Notes: generated from the sequence alone by a model not told the origin. A DNA stretch of 64,000 nt from JACDAN01 sp963834825 (GCA_963834825.1 CAWICZ010000012.1:24616-88615); one strand, 5' to 3'. Shown: positions 9,200 through 18,946, counted from the first letter of the stretch. Numbers and translations: made by a program.

Positions 9200-9292
9200 A
9201 TGAATGCAGCCGTCATCACGATCTTCGTGATCGCGATCATCATCGTCGCCGTTCTGGCGCTCCGAGCATTCGGAAACGCTCGGAAGAGCTGA
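9200..9292 (+). CDS. 30-residue single-span membrane peptide
   Basis: A 31-codon frame starts at ATG 9200 with GAGGGGG about 8 bp upstream and ends at TGA 9292, directly abutting the converging channel gene. The product is M-N-A-A followed by an unbroken hydrophobic helix (residues 5-21, Ile/Val/Ala) and a short basic tail with R-A-F-G-N-A-R-K. This is a classic small inner-membrane protein layout. Function is unknown; it could regulate the neighbouring transporter or channel. The good ribosome binding site is the main support. Confidence 0.5.
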   Translation: MNAAVITIFVIAIIIVAVLALRAFGNARKS

Positions 9293-9958
9293 TCAGCCGG
9301 CGGCCTCGCTCTGGCGCACCCAGAGCGTGACGAGCCGCGCGACCAGCGTGACCAGGAAGATCTGGCCGACGAGCGCCTCGACCACGGTCAGCGCCTGCGG
9401 AAGGCCGACCGCGGGCGAGAGGTCGCCGAAGCCGAGCGTCGTCAGCGCGACGTAGCTGAAGTAGAGGTATTCGGACTGCTCGTGCGGGCCGGGCTGCGCG
9501 AAGAACGGCTCGTCGCGGAACTCATGCACGGCCAGGTAGAGGAACGCGAACAGCAGGCCGATGAGGACGTACGCGCAAAGAGCTCCAAGGACCGTCTCAC
9601 GCGTGATCCGGCGATGGTGGAGGACGCGGTAGACGGTTACGGGCAGCGTCGCCGTCACGAGCAGCACGGCGGGCAGCAGGTACGTCAATCCGAGGAGCCC
9701 CGCCGAGTTGACGAACAGCACGATCGGCGCCAGCGCGACGCAGGCCGCGATCGTGATCGCGTGCCGACGGGTGATCTTGTGACCAGTATCCGGGTCGCTG
9801 ATCGCGACGATGAGGGCGACGGCGGCGAGCAGCGTGCTTCCGATCGCACCCCACCGCGGATCGTCAACGAGCTCCAGGAGGAAGAAGTTGGCCAGCAGCA
9901 GGACGAGCAGGGTGGCGTAGCTGTCGAGGATGCGGACGAGATCGGCGCGGAGCTCCAC
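9293..9958 (-). CDS. Two-pore-domain-like potassium channel (Ion_trans_2)
   Basis: The protein has about 221 residues when started at GTG 9958; a longer in-frame start would run through the opposite-strand neighbour, so it was rejected. It contains several hydrophobic helices followed by a pore loop T-T-L-G-F-G-D, a recognisable variant of the K+ channel filter T-V-G-Y-G-D, and a final long helix. Such voltage-independent channels pass K+ or other monovalent cations. No RCK/TrkA regulatory domain is present. The start is about 43 bp from the divergent secreted-protein gene, so the promoters share a short region. Confidence 0.78.
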   Translation of the reverse strand: MELRADLVRILDSYATLLVLLLANFFLLELVDDPRWGAIGSTLLAAVALIVAISDPDTGHKITRRHAITIAACVALAPIVLFVNSAGLLGLTYLLPAVLLVTATLPVTVYRVLHHRRITRETVLGALCAYVLIGLLFAFLYLAVHEFRDEPFFAQPGPHEQSEYLYFSYVALTTLGFGDLSPAVGLPQALTVVEALVGQIFLVTLVARLVTLWVRQSEAAG

Positions 9959-10001
9959 GTGAGCGTGGACGATATGGCCTCGGCCGTCTAAGGTCTCCGA
10001 C

Positions 10002-11087
10002 GTGCTCCGGCTCCTCGCCGCGCTGGTCACGCTGTTGGTCGCCGCCTCCGCCGCGGCGCTCGCGCCCGCTGCTTCGAGCAAGCACAAAGGCGGGCCGACG
10101 CTCGAGTTCCGCGGCCAGGTCATCTTCCCGACCGGAACGACGTTCCAGAGCACGAACGTCGGCGGGCTCTCGTCGATCGCCTACGCCGGTGGCAAGACCT
10201 TCTACGTCATCTCCGACGACCAGACAAACGCGCGCTTCTACTCCCTCCGGGCCGACATCGCCGACGGACAGCTGAGCGCCGGCGACATCACTTTCGAGTC
10301 GGTCACGATCCTGAAGCAACCCGACGGGACGCCCTACCCACCCGCGAGCCTCGACCCCGAGGGCTTCGCGCTCACGAAGCACGCCAGGCGGGCGATCGTC
10401 ACGACCGAAGGCTTCGCGACGCCGACTCGACAGGTCGCGCCGTGGATCCGGCTCTACCGCCTCAACGGCTCCTACGTTCGTGACCTGCCGGTCCCGGCGG
10501 AGTTCGCACCGAATGCGACCCTCACGCAGGGCGTCCGGAACAACCTCGGCTTCGAAAGCGCCGCCACACGCGGAAAGCACCTCTTCACCGGCATCGAGAA
10601 CGCGCTCGTCCAGGACGGCCCGCCCGCGACACTCACGAATGGAAGCCCGGCGCGGCTGCTCCGCTACGACGTCAAGCGCAACCGCCTCGAGCGGCAGTGG
10701 ACATACCTGACCGACGCGATCGCCGAACCTCCCGTTCCGCCCACGCAGTTCGCGGTCAACGGTCTCGTCGAGCTGCTGCCGCTGAGCTCGAAGTCGTTGC
10801 TCTCGATGGAGCGATCGTTCTCCGTCGGCGCCCCGGACACCGGGAACACGATCAAGCTCTACCGCGTGGAGCTGCGCAGGGACGGCTCAACCACGAAGAC
10901 GCTGCTCCTCGACCTGGACACACTCGGGATCCCGCTCGACAACGTCGAGGGGATGGCATTCGGGCCGAAGCTGCGCGGCGGCAAGCGAACGCTGCTCCTC
11001 GTCAGCGACAACAACTTCGCGGCGGCGCAGTTCACGCAGTTCCTGCTGTTCGCGGTCTCAGACCGCGACGAAGACGACGACGACTAG
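10002..11087 (+). CDS. Secreted esterase-like/phytase-fold protein
   Basis: A 361-residue protein with a Sec signal peptide (hydrophobic residues 2-24, A-x-A cleavage region), then one domain of the esterase-like activity of phytase type (PF13449-like), a beta-propeller-type fold. Recognisable pieces are G-G-L-S-S-I near residue 53, L-D-P-E-G-F-A near 123, T-E-G-F near 138 and N-V-E-G-M-A-F near 314. The C-terminus is an Asp/Glu run. The start is GTG with AAGG 8 bp upstream. Family members are extracytoplasmic and loosely annotated as phosphodiesterase- or esterase-like; substrate is unknown. Confidence 0.82.
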   Translation: MLRLLAALVTLLVAASAAALAPAASSKHKGGPTLEFRGQVIFPTGTTFQSTNVGGLSSIAYAGGKTFYVISDDQTNARFYSLRADIADGQLSAGDITFESVTILKQPDGTPYPPASLDPEGFALTKHARRAIVTTEGFATPTRQVAPWIRLYRLNGSYVRDLPVPAEFAPNATLTQGVRNNLGFESAATRGKHLFTGIENALVQDGPPATLTNGSPARLLRYDVKRNRLERQWTYLTDAIAEPPVPPTQFAVNGLVELLPLSSKSLLSMERSFSVGAPDTGNTIKLYRVELRRDGSTTKTLLLDLDTLGIPLDNVEGMAFGPKLRGGKRTLLLVSDNNFAAAQFTQFLLFAVSDRDEDDDD

Positions 11088-11099
11088 GGCGAAGCGCCT

Positions 11100-11121
11100 A
11101 GGAGGACACCTAGGTCCTCCT
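11100..11121 (+). terminator. Hairpin after the esterase-like gene
   Basis: AGGAGGAC (11100-11107) pairs perfectly with GTCCTCCT (11114-11121) around a 6-nt loop, 13 bp after the stop codon. No T-run follows. It is a candidate terminator; alternatively, its left arm is a masked Shine-Dalgarno-like sequence. Confidence 0.4.
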
Positions 11122-11235
11122 GCCCCCGGCCTGCCCTAGGTCCAGGGCTTCTTCCGAAGCGTCGGCCTGCTCTCGAGCCCCACCATCGATGGACAGGACG
11201 GGCAGCCGTCCGACCCCAAATCAAGGAGGAGCGAG

Positions 11236-13568
11236 TTGCAGTCCCCACTCGAAACCACGAACAGCAGGAGGCGCGCCGGCGATGGTCGACGCGGAGTGAT
11301 CGCCCTGGTGGCGACACTCCTCGTGTTCGTCGCCGCGTTCGCGTTCTCCACGAGCTCGGCCTACGGCGCGGCTCAGCCGTCCAGGAAGGCCGCGAAGAAG
11401 CCGAAGCACCAGAAGCCGAAGGTCAGGGCCTTCGTCTTCCGCGGTCAGCTCAACGTCATCGGCACGAATGCGTACGACAGGATCACGCTCAGGCTGAAGC
11501 CCGGCAACCCGTCGCGGCTTCAGGTCGATACGAACAGAAAGCGCTACGTCGAGTACAGCTTCCGGCGCTCGCGCTTCAACCGGATCGTCGTCCTCGGGCT
11601 CCGGGGAAACGACGCGCTCTCGATCGACGAGAGCTACGGCGTCTTCACGGATAGCGAGGCCACGTACCTGTTCGGAAACTCCGGGCGGGACCTGGCCTTG
11701 GTGAAGGGCCTGAACGCCGGCGAGTCCGTCGACTTCGCTGCCGACGGCCCGCGGCTCAGGTTCACGCGCAACGGCAACCGCGTCAGGATCGCCGGCGTCG
11801 AGCGGTTCGATCTCCCGGCTCGCGGCGGAGCCGACAACATCGTCGTCAACAACCTCTCGGGAGCCGGTCTCGACCGGCTGAACCTCGACCTGGGTCAGGG
11901 CGACAGCGACGTCGTCAACCTGAAGGGCTCGTCGGCCGCAAACGAGCTCCGGATCAGTAAGGCGATCGAGATCAGCGGCATGGGCGCGCTCGTCAACGTC
12001 TTCCGCGCAGAAGCCGCGAGGGACAAGCTGAACGTCGACCCAGGCGCGGGCAGCGACCGCGTCGATGGTCGAGGGCTACGGCCGGCAACGACACGATGAG
12101 TGTCGCGCCGGCGGCGGTTGCCGGGCACATCGCCGTGTCCGGCGGGCCGGCGGGCGTGCCGATCGACCTCGTCAACGCGGAAGCGCTGGCGATCGAGGCC
12201 CTGGCCGGCAACGACACGCTCAACGGCGCCGTCGGTCTCGCCGCTCTGACACAGCTGACGATGGACGGCGGATCGGGCAACGACACGATCAACGGCGGCG
12301 ACGGCAACGACACGCTGCGCGGCGGGAGCGAGAACGACTCGATCGACGGCAACCGCGGGGACGACAGCGGTTTCCTCGGCGCCGGCGACGATTCGTTCAC
12401 GTGGGATCCCGGCGACGGCAGCGACCGAGTGGAAGGCGAGCTGGGCACCGACACGATGGTGTTCAACGGCGCAGGAGTGGCCGAGAACTTCGACTTCTCC
12501 GCCAACGGCCCGCGGCTCCGCTTCTTCCGTAACGTCGCCAACATCACCATGGACGTGGACGACACCGAGCGCGTCGACCTTCGGGCGCTCGGCGGCATCG
12601 ACAACACGGTCGTCAACGACCTGTCCGCGACCGACGTCAGGAACATCGAGCTCGACCTCGAGACGGCGATCGGCGGCGGCGCCGGCGACGGTGCGGTCGA
12701 CACGACCACGATCAACGGGACGGCCGGAAACGACTCGATCCTCATCGCTCCGAACGCGGGTGCGGTCGACGTGACCGGACTGGCGGCGGCCGTGAAGATC
12801 GAGCACTCGGAGGCCGCGAACGACGTCCTCAACGTCAACGCTCTCGGCGGCAACGACACGATCAACGGCAGCGTCGGGCTCGCCGCACTGATCAAGGTCG
12901 TGGTCGACGGAGGCTCCGGAAACGACACGATCAACGGCGGCGACGGAGCCGAGACCCTGCTCGGCGGTGACGGGAACGACGCGATCGACGGCAACCAGGG
13001 CAACGACACCGGTTTCCTCGGCGCCGACAACGACTCGTTCCGCTGGGATCCGGGCGACGGCAGCGACGTCGTCGAGGGCCAGACTGGCATCGACACGATG
13101 GTCTTCAACGGCGCCGCTGGAGCGGAGAACTTCGACTTCTCCGCCAACGGCTCGCGACTCCGGTTCTTCCGCAACCTCGGGAACATCACGATGGACGTGG
13201 ACGACACGGAGCAGGTCGACCTCAGGACGCTCGGCGGCGCGGACAACACCGTCGTCAACGACCTGAGCGGTACCGACGTGACGAAGGCCAACATCGACCT
13301 GGCCGGCGCTCTCGGCGGCGTGACCGGCGACGGCGCGGCCGACACGATCACGATGAACGGCACGGCCGGCGTCGACAACGTCGCGGTGGCGGCCAACGCA
13401 GGTGTCGTCGACGTGACCGGGCTGCACACGGCCGTCGGAATCAGCCACTCCGAGGCCGCGAACGACCAGCTCAGGATCAACACGCTGGCCGGCAACGACG
13501 ACGTGGTCGTCGGGGGCGGCGTGGCGGGGCTGATCCAGCCGATCGTCGACCTCGGCACGGACGAGTAG
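11236..13568 (+). CDS. Secreted RTX-type calcium-binding repeat protein (frameshifted)
   Basis: This reads as one protein of about 777 residues: an N-terminal signal peptide (hydrophobic residues about 20-40), a basic Lys-rich linker, then about three long modules that each combine a beta-rich unit (A-N-G-P-R-L-R-F, D-N-x-V-V-N-D-L) with RTX nonapeptides such as G-G-S-G-N-D-T-I-N and G-G-D-G-N-D-T-L. RTX repeats bind Ca2+ and fold outside the cell. The start is a rare TTG at 11236, supported by AAGGAGGA 6 bp upstream. The frame breaks near 12,060-12,085 (one base missing): the first frame runs to 12,099 and the second continues from before 12,096. No type I secretion genes are nearby; Sec export is likely. 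Confidence 0.75.
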
Positions 13569-13587
13569 CACCACGGTTCCCTTGCCA

Positions 13588-13617
13588 GCGACGGGGCTCC
13601 TTCGGGAGCCCCGTCGC
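13588..13617. terminator. Strong bidirectional terminator hairpin
   Basis: A perfect 13-bp GC-rich stem (13588-13600 with 13605-13617) is closed by the stable TTCG tetraloop, midway between two convergent stop codons (RTX protein and LuxR regulator). It can serve both strands. Confidence 0.85.
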
Positions 13618-13621
13618 ATGT

Positions 13622-16387
13622 CTAGACCGCGGGCGTCGCTTCTTGCTCGATCGCCTCGCGCGCGAAGCGGCTGATCAGCTCGGCGCGCGAGTGCATGTCC
13701 AGCTTCCGGTAGACGCGTCCGAGGTGGAACTCGATCGTCTTGTGCGAGAGGAAGAGCGCGGCGCCGACCTCACGGTTCGTCATCCCGCGGGCGACGTGGA
13801 AGGCGATTTGCAGCTCCTGGGGCGTGAGCTCCTCTTCCTCCCAGGAGCGCCGGCGGCGAAGCGTCTCCCCGCTCGCGCGAAGCTCGGCGCGTGCCCGCTC
13901 GACCCAGGCGTCCGCGCCCTGATGCTCGAAGATCTCGAGCGCGGCGCGGAGCGGCTCGCGGGCGTCCTGCTTGCGGCCGGCGCGGCGGAGTCGCTCGCCG
14001 AACGCCAGCCGGGTTCGCGCGAGCGACCAGAGATCGTCGGAGCGCTCGTGGCACGCGAAGACCTCCTCGAACGCCTGCTCGACATCGTCGTCCGCCGCAA
14101 GCAGCGCCCGTGCGCGTGCCGCGGTCGCTCGGCCAACGGGGCTCTGCGGCTCGAATGACGCCTCGTGGTCGGCGAGCGCGGCCTGTGCCTCCTCCTCGTT
14201 CCCCGCCCGGGCGTGAAGCTCGGCCAGCTCGGCATGCGCGACGATGCCGCGGGAGTGGATCCCGAAGCCGTCGAGGCTCTTGGCGACCTCGGTCAGCTCC
14301 CGAATCGCGTCGTCGGGACGCGACAGCCCGATGGCGAGCAGACCAAGCGAGTGTCCGAGCCACATCCGGTAGCCGACGAGCCCCGTCTCGTCGAGCGGGC
14401 CACGCACCTCGTCCACGTAGGCGAGGCACTCCTTCTCCGAGCCACGGCGTGCGGTGATCGCGGCGAGGACGAGCAGCGATTGCAGCCTCGGCATCTCGAG
14501 GCCCAGCTCGCGCGCCAGGCCGAGTCCTTCCGACGCCGCGGCAATGCCCTCGCTGAGGAGTCCGGCGCGCGCCGCATGCCAGGCCTGCTGGTAGAGCAGG
14601 TACGGGAGGAGGCCGATCGCACCGTCGCTGCGGGCCAATCCGACATCGCCGGAGGCACGGCGGTAGGCGTCTCGCGAATGGTCGAGCCACTCGAGGGCAC
14701 CCGAGATCCTCATCAGGCCGAGCGGATCGAGATCGGCGCAGGCCGCGGACGCGACCGTCTGCTCGAGCAGCGGCATGCCCTCGTCGGAGCGGCCGACGTA
14801 GCAGAGGACCCAGCCGCGGGTCAGCGTCACGAGGTCGCGAAGGGCGGGGTCTGTGAGCCCAGCAGACAGCGCCTCGGCCCGTTCAGCCGCCGCGAGCATC
14901 CGAGCGGCGTCGGCGACTCCAAGCTGCGCGCTGCAGGCCTCGGTGCAGATCTCCGCGGCGAGAGCCGGGTCGACGTCCTCCAACAGCCGCGCCGCTTCGA
15001 GGAGCACCTCGCCGGCCTGCCTTGGGCGCCCCGCCAGGTACTCGATCCGCCCTTGCAGCCGGAGCGCGGCAGCCCGCAGTCGGCGATCCTCCTGCTGGAG
15101 CGGCTCGGCGAGCAGCGCCAGCGCGGCCTCGGCTCGCCCCGCGCTGAGGGCTGCATCTGCGGCCGCGTAGAGCCGGTGCGGCCTCGCGTCCTCGTCGGCC
15201 GTCAGGTTCGCAGCCCGCTCCAGTGCGGCGGCCGCGGCTGCGTAGCCGGACCGTTTCCGCGCGTGCCGCGCAGCCGCTTCGAGCGCAACGGCGGCTTCCT
15301 CGTCCACGCCGATCGCGGCGCAGGCAAGGTGCCAGGCCAGGCGCTCGACGTCGTCGCTTTCGCGCAGGGCATCGGCAAGCGCACGATGCGCCTCTCTGCG
15401 CTCGGACGGCGCAGTGCTGTGGAAGATCGCGGATCGCATGAGCGGGTGGCGGAAGCGCAGGCCGCCGTCGCCGATCGAGAGCAGACCAGCGTCCTCGGCC
15501 GGCTCGAGGGCACCGCGGTCGAGCTCGAGCGACTCGAGCGCGGCAGCGATCGTCTCTACATCGTCCGAGATGGACACCGCCGCGACGACCAACGCACGCC
15601 GCGAGTCGGGAGCCAGCGCCTCGGCCCGCCAAGCGAGCGCACGTTCGAGGGTCGGGCCGGCCGGAACCGGATCCGGCAACGGCTCACGACCGGCGAGCTG
15701 GTCCGCGGAGAGCGAGCTCCCGAGCTCGACGAGCGCCAATGGGTTGCCGTCGGTTGCTTCGAAGAGCAGGCGCGCGACCTCAGGCGCAACGACGCGTCCG
15801 TCGTCGCCGGTCAGCAGCGCCGCGGCGTCCTCCGGGCCGAGGGTCCCAAGCTCGAGCTGCTCCAGGGCCGGCGCGTCGAAGGGTCGATTGCCGTCGTCGC
15901 GCACTGCCAGGAGCATCGCGACTGAGTCAGCGACTAGCCGCTTCGCCGAGAACAGCAGCGCGTCGTCGGTCGCAAGGTCCAGCCAGTGGGCGTCGTCCAC
16001 GAGAATCAGCAGCGGGTTCGCCTCTGCGGCTGCGGCGATCAGGCTGAGCGTCGCGGCGCAGATCGTGAACCGGTCATGCGGCTTCGCCTCGCCGAGCCCG
16101 AGCGCGCTCCGCAGCGCCTCGGCCTGCTGCGGCGGAATCTCAGGGAGATGGTCGAGCAGCGGCCGCAGCAGCTCGAGCAGCCCGGAGAACTCCAGCTCGG
16201 CCTCGTACTCGACGCCCATTGCGCGGACGACCGTCATTCCCTCCGCTCGCCCGGCTGCATAGTCGAGCAGAGCCGTCTTCCCGACCCCTGTCTCACCACG
16301 AAGGACAAGCACGCCGCTGCGCCCTTGCCGCGCGCGGTCGAGCAGCTCGTCGATGCGCGCGCAGTCGGATTCCCGACCCACCAGCAC
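13622..16387 (-). CDS. LAL-type LuxR-family ATP-binding transcriptional regulator
   Basis: The 921-residue protein has the standard LAL layout: a P-loop ATPase domain at the N-terminus (Walker A G-E-T-G-V-G-K-T at 31-38; Walker B L-L-I-L-V-D-D near 128), a long Ala/Leu/Glu-rich helical TPR-like region, and a C-terminal LuxR helix-turn-helix (E-L-T-P-Q-E-L-Q-I-A, T-N-R-E-V-G, S-H-K-T-I-E-F-H-L). Such proteins switch on target genes after inducer binding and ATP-dependent oligomerisation. Targets are not evident; the acetamidase and F420 genes lie upstream on the same strand. Confidence 0.92.
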   Translation of the reverse strand: MLVGRESDCARIDELLDRARQGRSGVLVLRGETGVGKTALLDYAAGRAEGMTVVRAMGVEYEAELEFSGLLELLRPLLDHLPEIPPQQAEALRSALGLGEAKPHDRFTICAATLSLIAAAAEANPLLILVDDAHWLDLATDDALLFSAKRLVADSVAMLLAVRDDGNRPFDAPALEQLELGTLGPEDAAALLTGDDGRVVAPEVARLLFEATDGNPLALVELGSSLSADQLAGREPLPDPVPAGPTLERALAWRAEALAPDSRRALVVAAVSISDDVETIAAALESLELDRGALEPAEDAGLLSIGDGGLRFRHPLMRSAIFHSTAPSERREAHRALADALRESDDVERLAWHLACAAIGVDEEAAVALEAAARHARKRSGYAAAAAALERAANLTADEDARPHRLYAAADAALSAGRAEAALALLAEPLQQEDRRLRAAALRLQGRIEYLAGRPRQAGEVLLEAARLLEDVDPALAAEICTEACSAQLGVADAARMLAAAERAEALSAGLTDPALRDLVTLTRGWVLCYVGRSDEGMPLLEQTVASAACADLDPLGLMRISGALEWLDHSRDAYRRASGDVGLARSDGAIGLLPYLLYQQAWHAARAGLLSEGIAAASEGLGLARELGLEMPRLQSLLVLAAITARRGSEKECLAYVDEVRGPLDETGLVGYRMWLGHSLGLLAIGLSRPDDAIRELTEVAKSLDGFGIHSRGIVAHAELAELHARAGNEEEAQAALADHEASFEPQSPVGRATAARARALLAADDDVEQAFEEVFACHERSDDLWSLARTRLAFGERLRRAGRKQDAREPLRAALEIFEHQGADAWVERARAELRASGETLRRRRSWEEEELTPQELQIAFHVARGMTNREVGAALFLSHKTIEFHLGRVYRKLDMHSRAELISRFAREAIEQEATPAV

Positions 16388-16434
16388 GGCATCACGGTAG
16401 TGGCTACGGCCTACTGCGCGAAGGTTTTCCCCAA

Positions 16435-16454
16435 CTGTGGACAGCCGTCCACAG
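16435..16454. promoter_or_regulatory. Inverted repeat between acetamidase and LuxR regulator genes
   Basis: CTGTGGAC and GTCCACAG (16435-16442, 16447-16454) form an 8-bp palindrome around AGCC. It lies between the acetamidase stop (16465) and the regulator start (16387), so it could be an operator for the regulator or a terminator for acetamidase. Confidence 0.35.
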
Positions 16455-16464
16455 CCCCACCGGC

Positions 16465-17442
16465 TCAGCCGGCGCTTCGGAACACAGCCAGCGGCAGCAG
16501 CGCACTCACGATGTACTGGCCGGCGTCGACGATCTCCGAGATCTTCAGGTCGACGCAGAGGCTCGAGAGCACGTAGGCGTCCTCCCGGCTCAGGTCGTAG
16601 CTCTCGGAGAGGTGGTCGATCATCGCTCGCACCGCCTCCTGCGCAGCCACGTAGAGGTCCGGGCCCACACCGGTCGTCCCGTAGAAGCCTCCGCTGTCGA
16701 CCTGCGGCGTCAGCGGCCCCGGCGCGGTCTGGTACTGCGGCCCCGGAATCGAGCGGTCGTCGTGCAGCGTGAAGCGCAGGGCGCCGTACATGGGCGACTC
16801 GATGCCGGTGACGCAGACCTCGCCGTCGCCTTGCGCCGCGTGGGCATCGCCGCAGCTGAAGAGCGCTCCGTCGACCTGCACCGGCAGGTAGAGCGTCGTC
16901 CCGCGAACGAGCTGCCTGGTGTCCATGTTGCCGCCGAAGTTCCCCGGCGGCATGACCGCCTGCTTACTCGCCTCCGCGGGGCAGACACCCATCGTGCCCA
17001 GGAACGGCGCGATCGGGATCGCGATGTCGTCACGGAGGTAGGTGACGTCGCCGGTCGTCAGGTCGAAGACCCGCAGGTACGGATCCGGAAAGTCGTCCGG
17101 CAGGAGCCCGAGCCCGGTGAGGATCGCCGTCCAGCCCCAGCCGAGCGGGTGGAGATCGAGGATCTCGACTGCGAGCGTGTGCCCCGGCTCTGCGCCCTCG
17201 ACGGCGATCGGCCCGGCGAGCGGATAGACGCGGTCCCAGTCGATGTCGAGGTCGGCGGCGGTCGAGTCCGGCGAGATCTGGTTGTCGCTGACGTCGCGGG
17301 TCTGCACAACGACCGTGTCGCCGCTCGCCACGGTCAGCACCGGGTCGTGGTCGACGTCCCAGGTGAAGTGCACCTGATCAGGAGGGAAGTGGTGGGTTCG
17401 CCCCTGCACGCCGGCCGTCGGGAGCACGCCGGTCTTCGCCAT
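16465..17442 (-). CDS. Acetamidase/formamidase family protein
   Basis: A 325-residue member of the FmdA/AmdA family, which hydrolyses formamide or acetamide to the acid plus ammonia. The length is typical, and the family's hallmark segments are present: the N-terminal H-H-F-P-P-D-Q-V-H-F, the Asp/Asn-rich central part with P-G-N-F-G-G-N-M-D-T, and C-G-D-A-H-A-A-Q-G-D-G-E-V near residue 200. It is cytoplasmic with no signal peptide. It lies 55 bp after the preceding gene of the F420 operon and may be read through from it. Exact amide substrate is not determinable. Confidence 0.88.
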   Translation of the reverse strand: MAKTGVLPTAGVQGRTHHFPPDQVHFTWDVDHDPVLTVASGDTVVVQTRDVSDNQISPDSTAADLDIDWDRVYPLAGPIAVEGAEPGHTLAVEILDLHPLGWGWTAILTGLGLLPDDFPDPYLRVFDLTTGDVTYLRDDIAIPIAPFLGTMGVCPAEASKQAVMPPGNFGGNMDTRQLVRGTTLYLPVQVDGALFSCGDAHAAQGDGEVCVTGIESPMYGALRFTLHDDRSIPGPQYQTAPGPLTPQVDSGGFYGTTGVGPDLYVAAQEAVRAMIDHLSESYDLSREDAYVLSSLCVDLKISEIVDAGQYIVSALLPLAVFRSAG

Positions 17443-17497
17443 GGCTCTCCTCTCTCGCTGGTAGATCGAAGCTACACGAGCCGCAGCATCGCGGGGG

Positions 17498-18946
17498 TCA
17501 TTTGCGGCTCGGGCGAAGCGCTCCGATCCAGGCTCGCGGGAGGCGGCGTCGCGCCGTCTCCAGGGCCTCCCTCAGCGCCTCCGCGGTCTCTGGGCCGTGG
17601 ACACCCGTGCCATGGCCGCAGAGGACGTGCTGTGGCTTGTAGGGGCCGAGGATTCGGGGCGGTTTCAGCCGCAGCACGGGGTGGACCGCGAGCGGCTCGT
17701 CGCCGGCGCGAAAGTACGGCGCCGTGCCGAGCGCGTCGGCGCAAACGAGTGCCTGCCGGCGCGGCATCCAGACGGCGATCTCCTTCCAGAAGCGCGACGA
17801 GACGACCGTGACGACCTCGAGCCCGGACGCCGGGATCCCTTGCACCGGCACCACGTAGTGCGGAATGCCGAAGTGGGCCGCAACCTCGGCTGAGTCGCGC
17901 TTGTGGCGATCGAGCAGCTGGATGACACCGGCCGGCGTCCCCAGCTCCGGGATCCGCTCCAGTGCCGGCAACCAGGCAATCGGGTCGAAGATCCAGACAC
18001 CATCGTCGTCGGCGAGCGCGTGTGAGGTGCGCTGCATCCGCTCGTCGACTTGCCAGCCGAAGCCACCGTCGATCTCGTCACAGAAGGCGAGCTCCGTGCC
18101 CGGCTCGTTCCGGGTCAAGTAGTGCTCGGTGTACGTCTCCCGCTCGGGGTGGAAGTGTCCGGCGACGGCCCGGGCGTATGGTCGCCCGACCCTCGTCGCG
18201 TATGCCGCGAACCCCTCCTCGCGAAGCGGCTCCCAGTCCTCGCGGTACGGGGCAACGAGGTGCGTCCTCGACACGTTCTTGGCCGAGAGCAAGAAGGCGA
18301 GGCCGACCCCGCTCGAGACCTCGAGCATGGAGCTGTCCTCCCGCGCCGACTGGATGCGGAGAGCCCGGTACACCCGCGCGAGCTCTTCAGGTGAGGGGAG
18401 CTCGGACGCCTCCCCACGGAGCTCCTCCAGTGACGTCTTCAGCTCCTCGACCTCGAGCGGGGGCAGGTCGATCAGTCGTGCGGTACGGCCCGCTGTCCCT
18501 TCGAGCACACCGAGCAGCTCGTCGACCGAGCCGACGTCCGCATCGCCGGCCACGACGCCGGCGGCCTTCAGCTCGTCCACGAGCGCCTGGAGGTACACGC
18601 GCGAGCCGTGGGTGACGTCGGCGGCCGCGGCGATGATCCAGAGCGGCGAGAACCCGAACGCGAGGATCGAACCGAGCTCGACCACGTTCCCCGCTCCTTT
18701 TCTGACAGCGAGCTCGCCCGCTTCCGGCGCCGTCGGCTCGGCGGTCGACGAGCCCTCGACGGCGCCGACCCCTTCCACGAGGATGCGGAGCAGGTTCTTC
18801 GCGCTGACCTCGTAGAGGCGCGAGCGTCGGATCAGGCGCGGCAGAAGCACCTGGGCCGTCTCGTGGACCGTGCCGCCGACGACGGCGCCCGCCGTCCGCA
18901 CGATCCGCTCCGGGAGCGAGACGACGTAGCGGGCCAGCCGGTTCAT
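17498..18946 (-). CDS. Uncharacterised protein with C-terminal metallo-beta-lactamase-like region
   Basis: I do not recognise the whole protein (482 residues). Residues about 1-130 contain an amphipathic start and a hydrophobic stretch (G-S-I-L-A-F-G-F-S-P-L-W-I-I). Residues 130-290 are helical and charged. The last 190 residues resemble a divergent MBL-fold domain: D-D-G-V-W-I-F-D-P, L-L-D-R-H-K-R-D, L-V-C-A-D-A-L-G and L-C-G-H-G, but without the classic H-x-H-x-D-H zinc motif. Its start overlaps the stop of the alpha/beta hydrolase gene by 4 nt, making it the last member of the F420 operon. A link to F420-dependent redox or to hydrolase activity is only contextual. Confidence 0.7.
   Translation of the reverse strand: MNRLARYVVSLPERIVRTAGAVVGGTVHETAQVLLPRLIRRSRLYEVSAKNLLRILVEGVGAVEGSSTAEPTAPEAGELAVRKGAGNVVELGSILAFGFSPLWIIAAAADVTHGSRVYLQALVDELKAAGVVAGDADVGSVDELLGVLEGTAGRTARLIDLPPLEVEELKTSLEELRGEASELPSPEELARVYRALRIQSAREDSSMLEVSSGVGLAFLLSAKNVSRTHLVAPYREDWEPLREEGFAAYATRVGRPYARAVAGHFHPERETYTEHYLTRNEPGTELAFCDEIDGGFGWQVDERMQRTSHALADDDGVWIFDPIAWLPALERIPELGTPAGVIQLLDRHKRDSAEVAAHFGIPHYVVPVQGIPASGLEVVTVVSSRFWKEIAVWMPRRQALVCADALGTAPYFRAGDEPLAVHPVLRLKPPRILGPYKPQHVLCGHGTGVHGPETAEALREALETARRRLPRAWIGALRPSRK

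Noticed and set aside
12200..13100. Repeated GGCAACGACAC-like motifs as a DNA repeat array
   Set aside because: They code for RTX nonapeptides in a conserved frame and vary at wobble positions, so they are protein repeats.
16424..16454. TTTTCCCC and TGTGGACA-like sequence as a DnaA-box region or origin
   Set aside because: Only one weak match, no AT-rich unwinding region and no dnaA/dnaN/gyr genes nearby.
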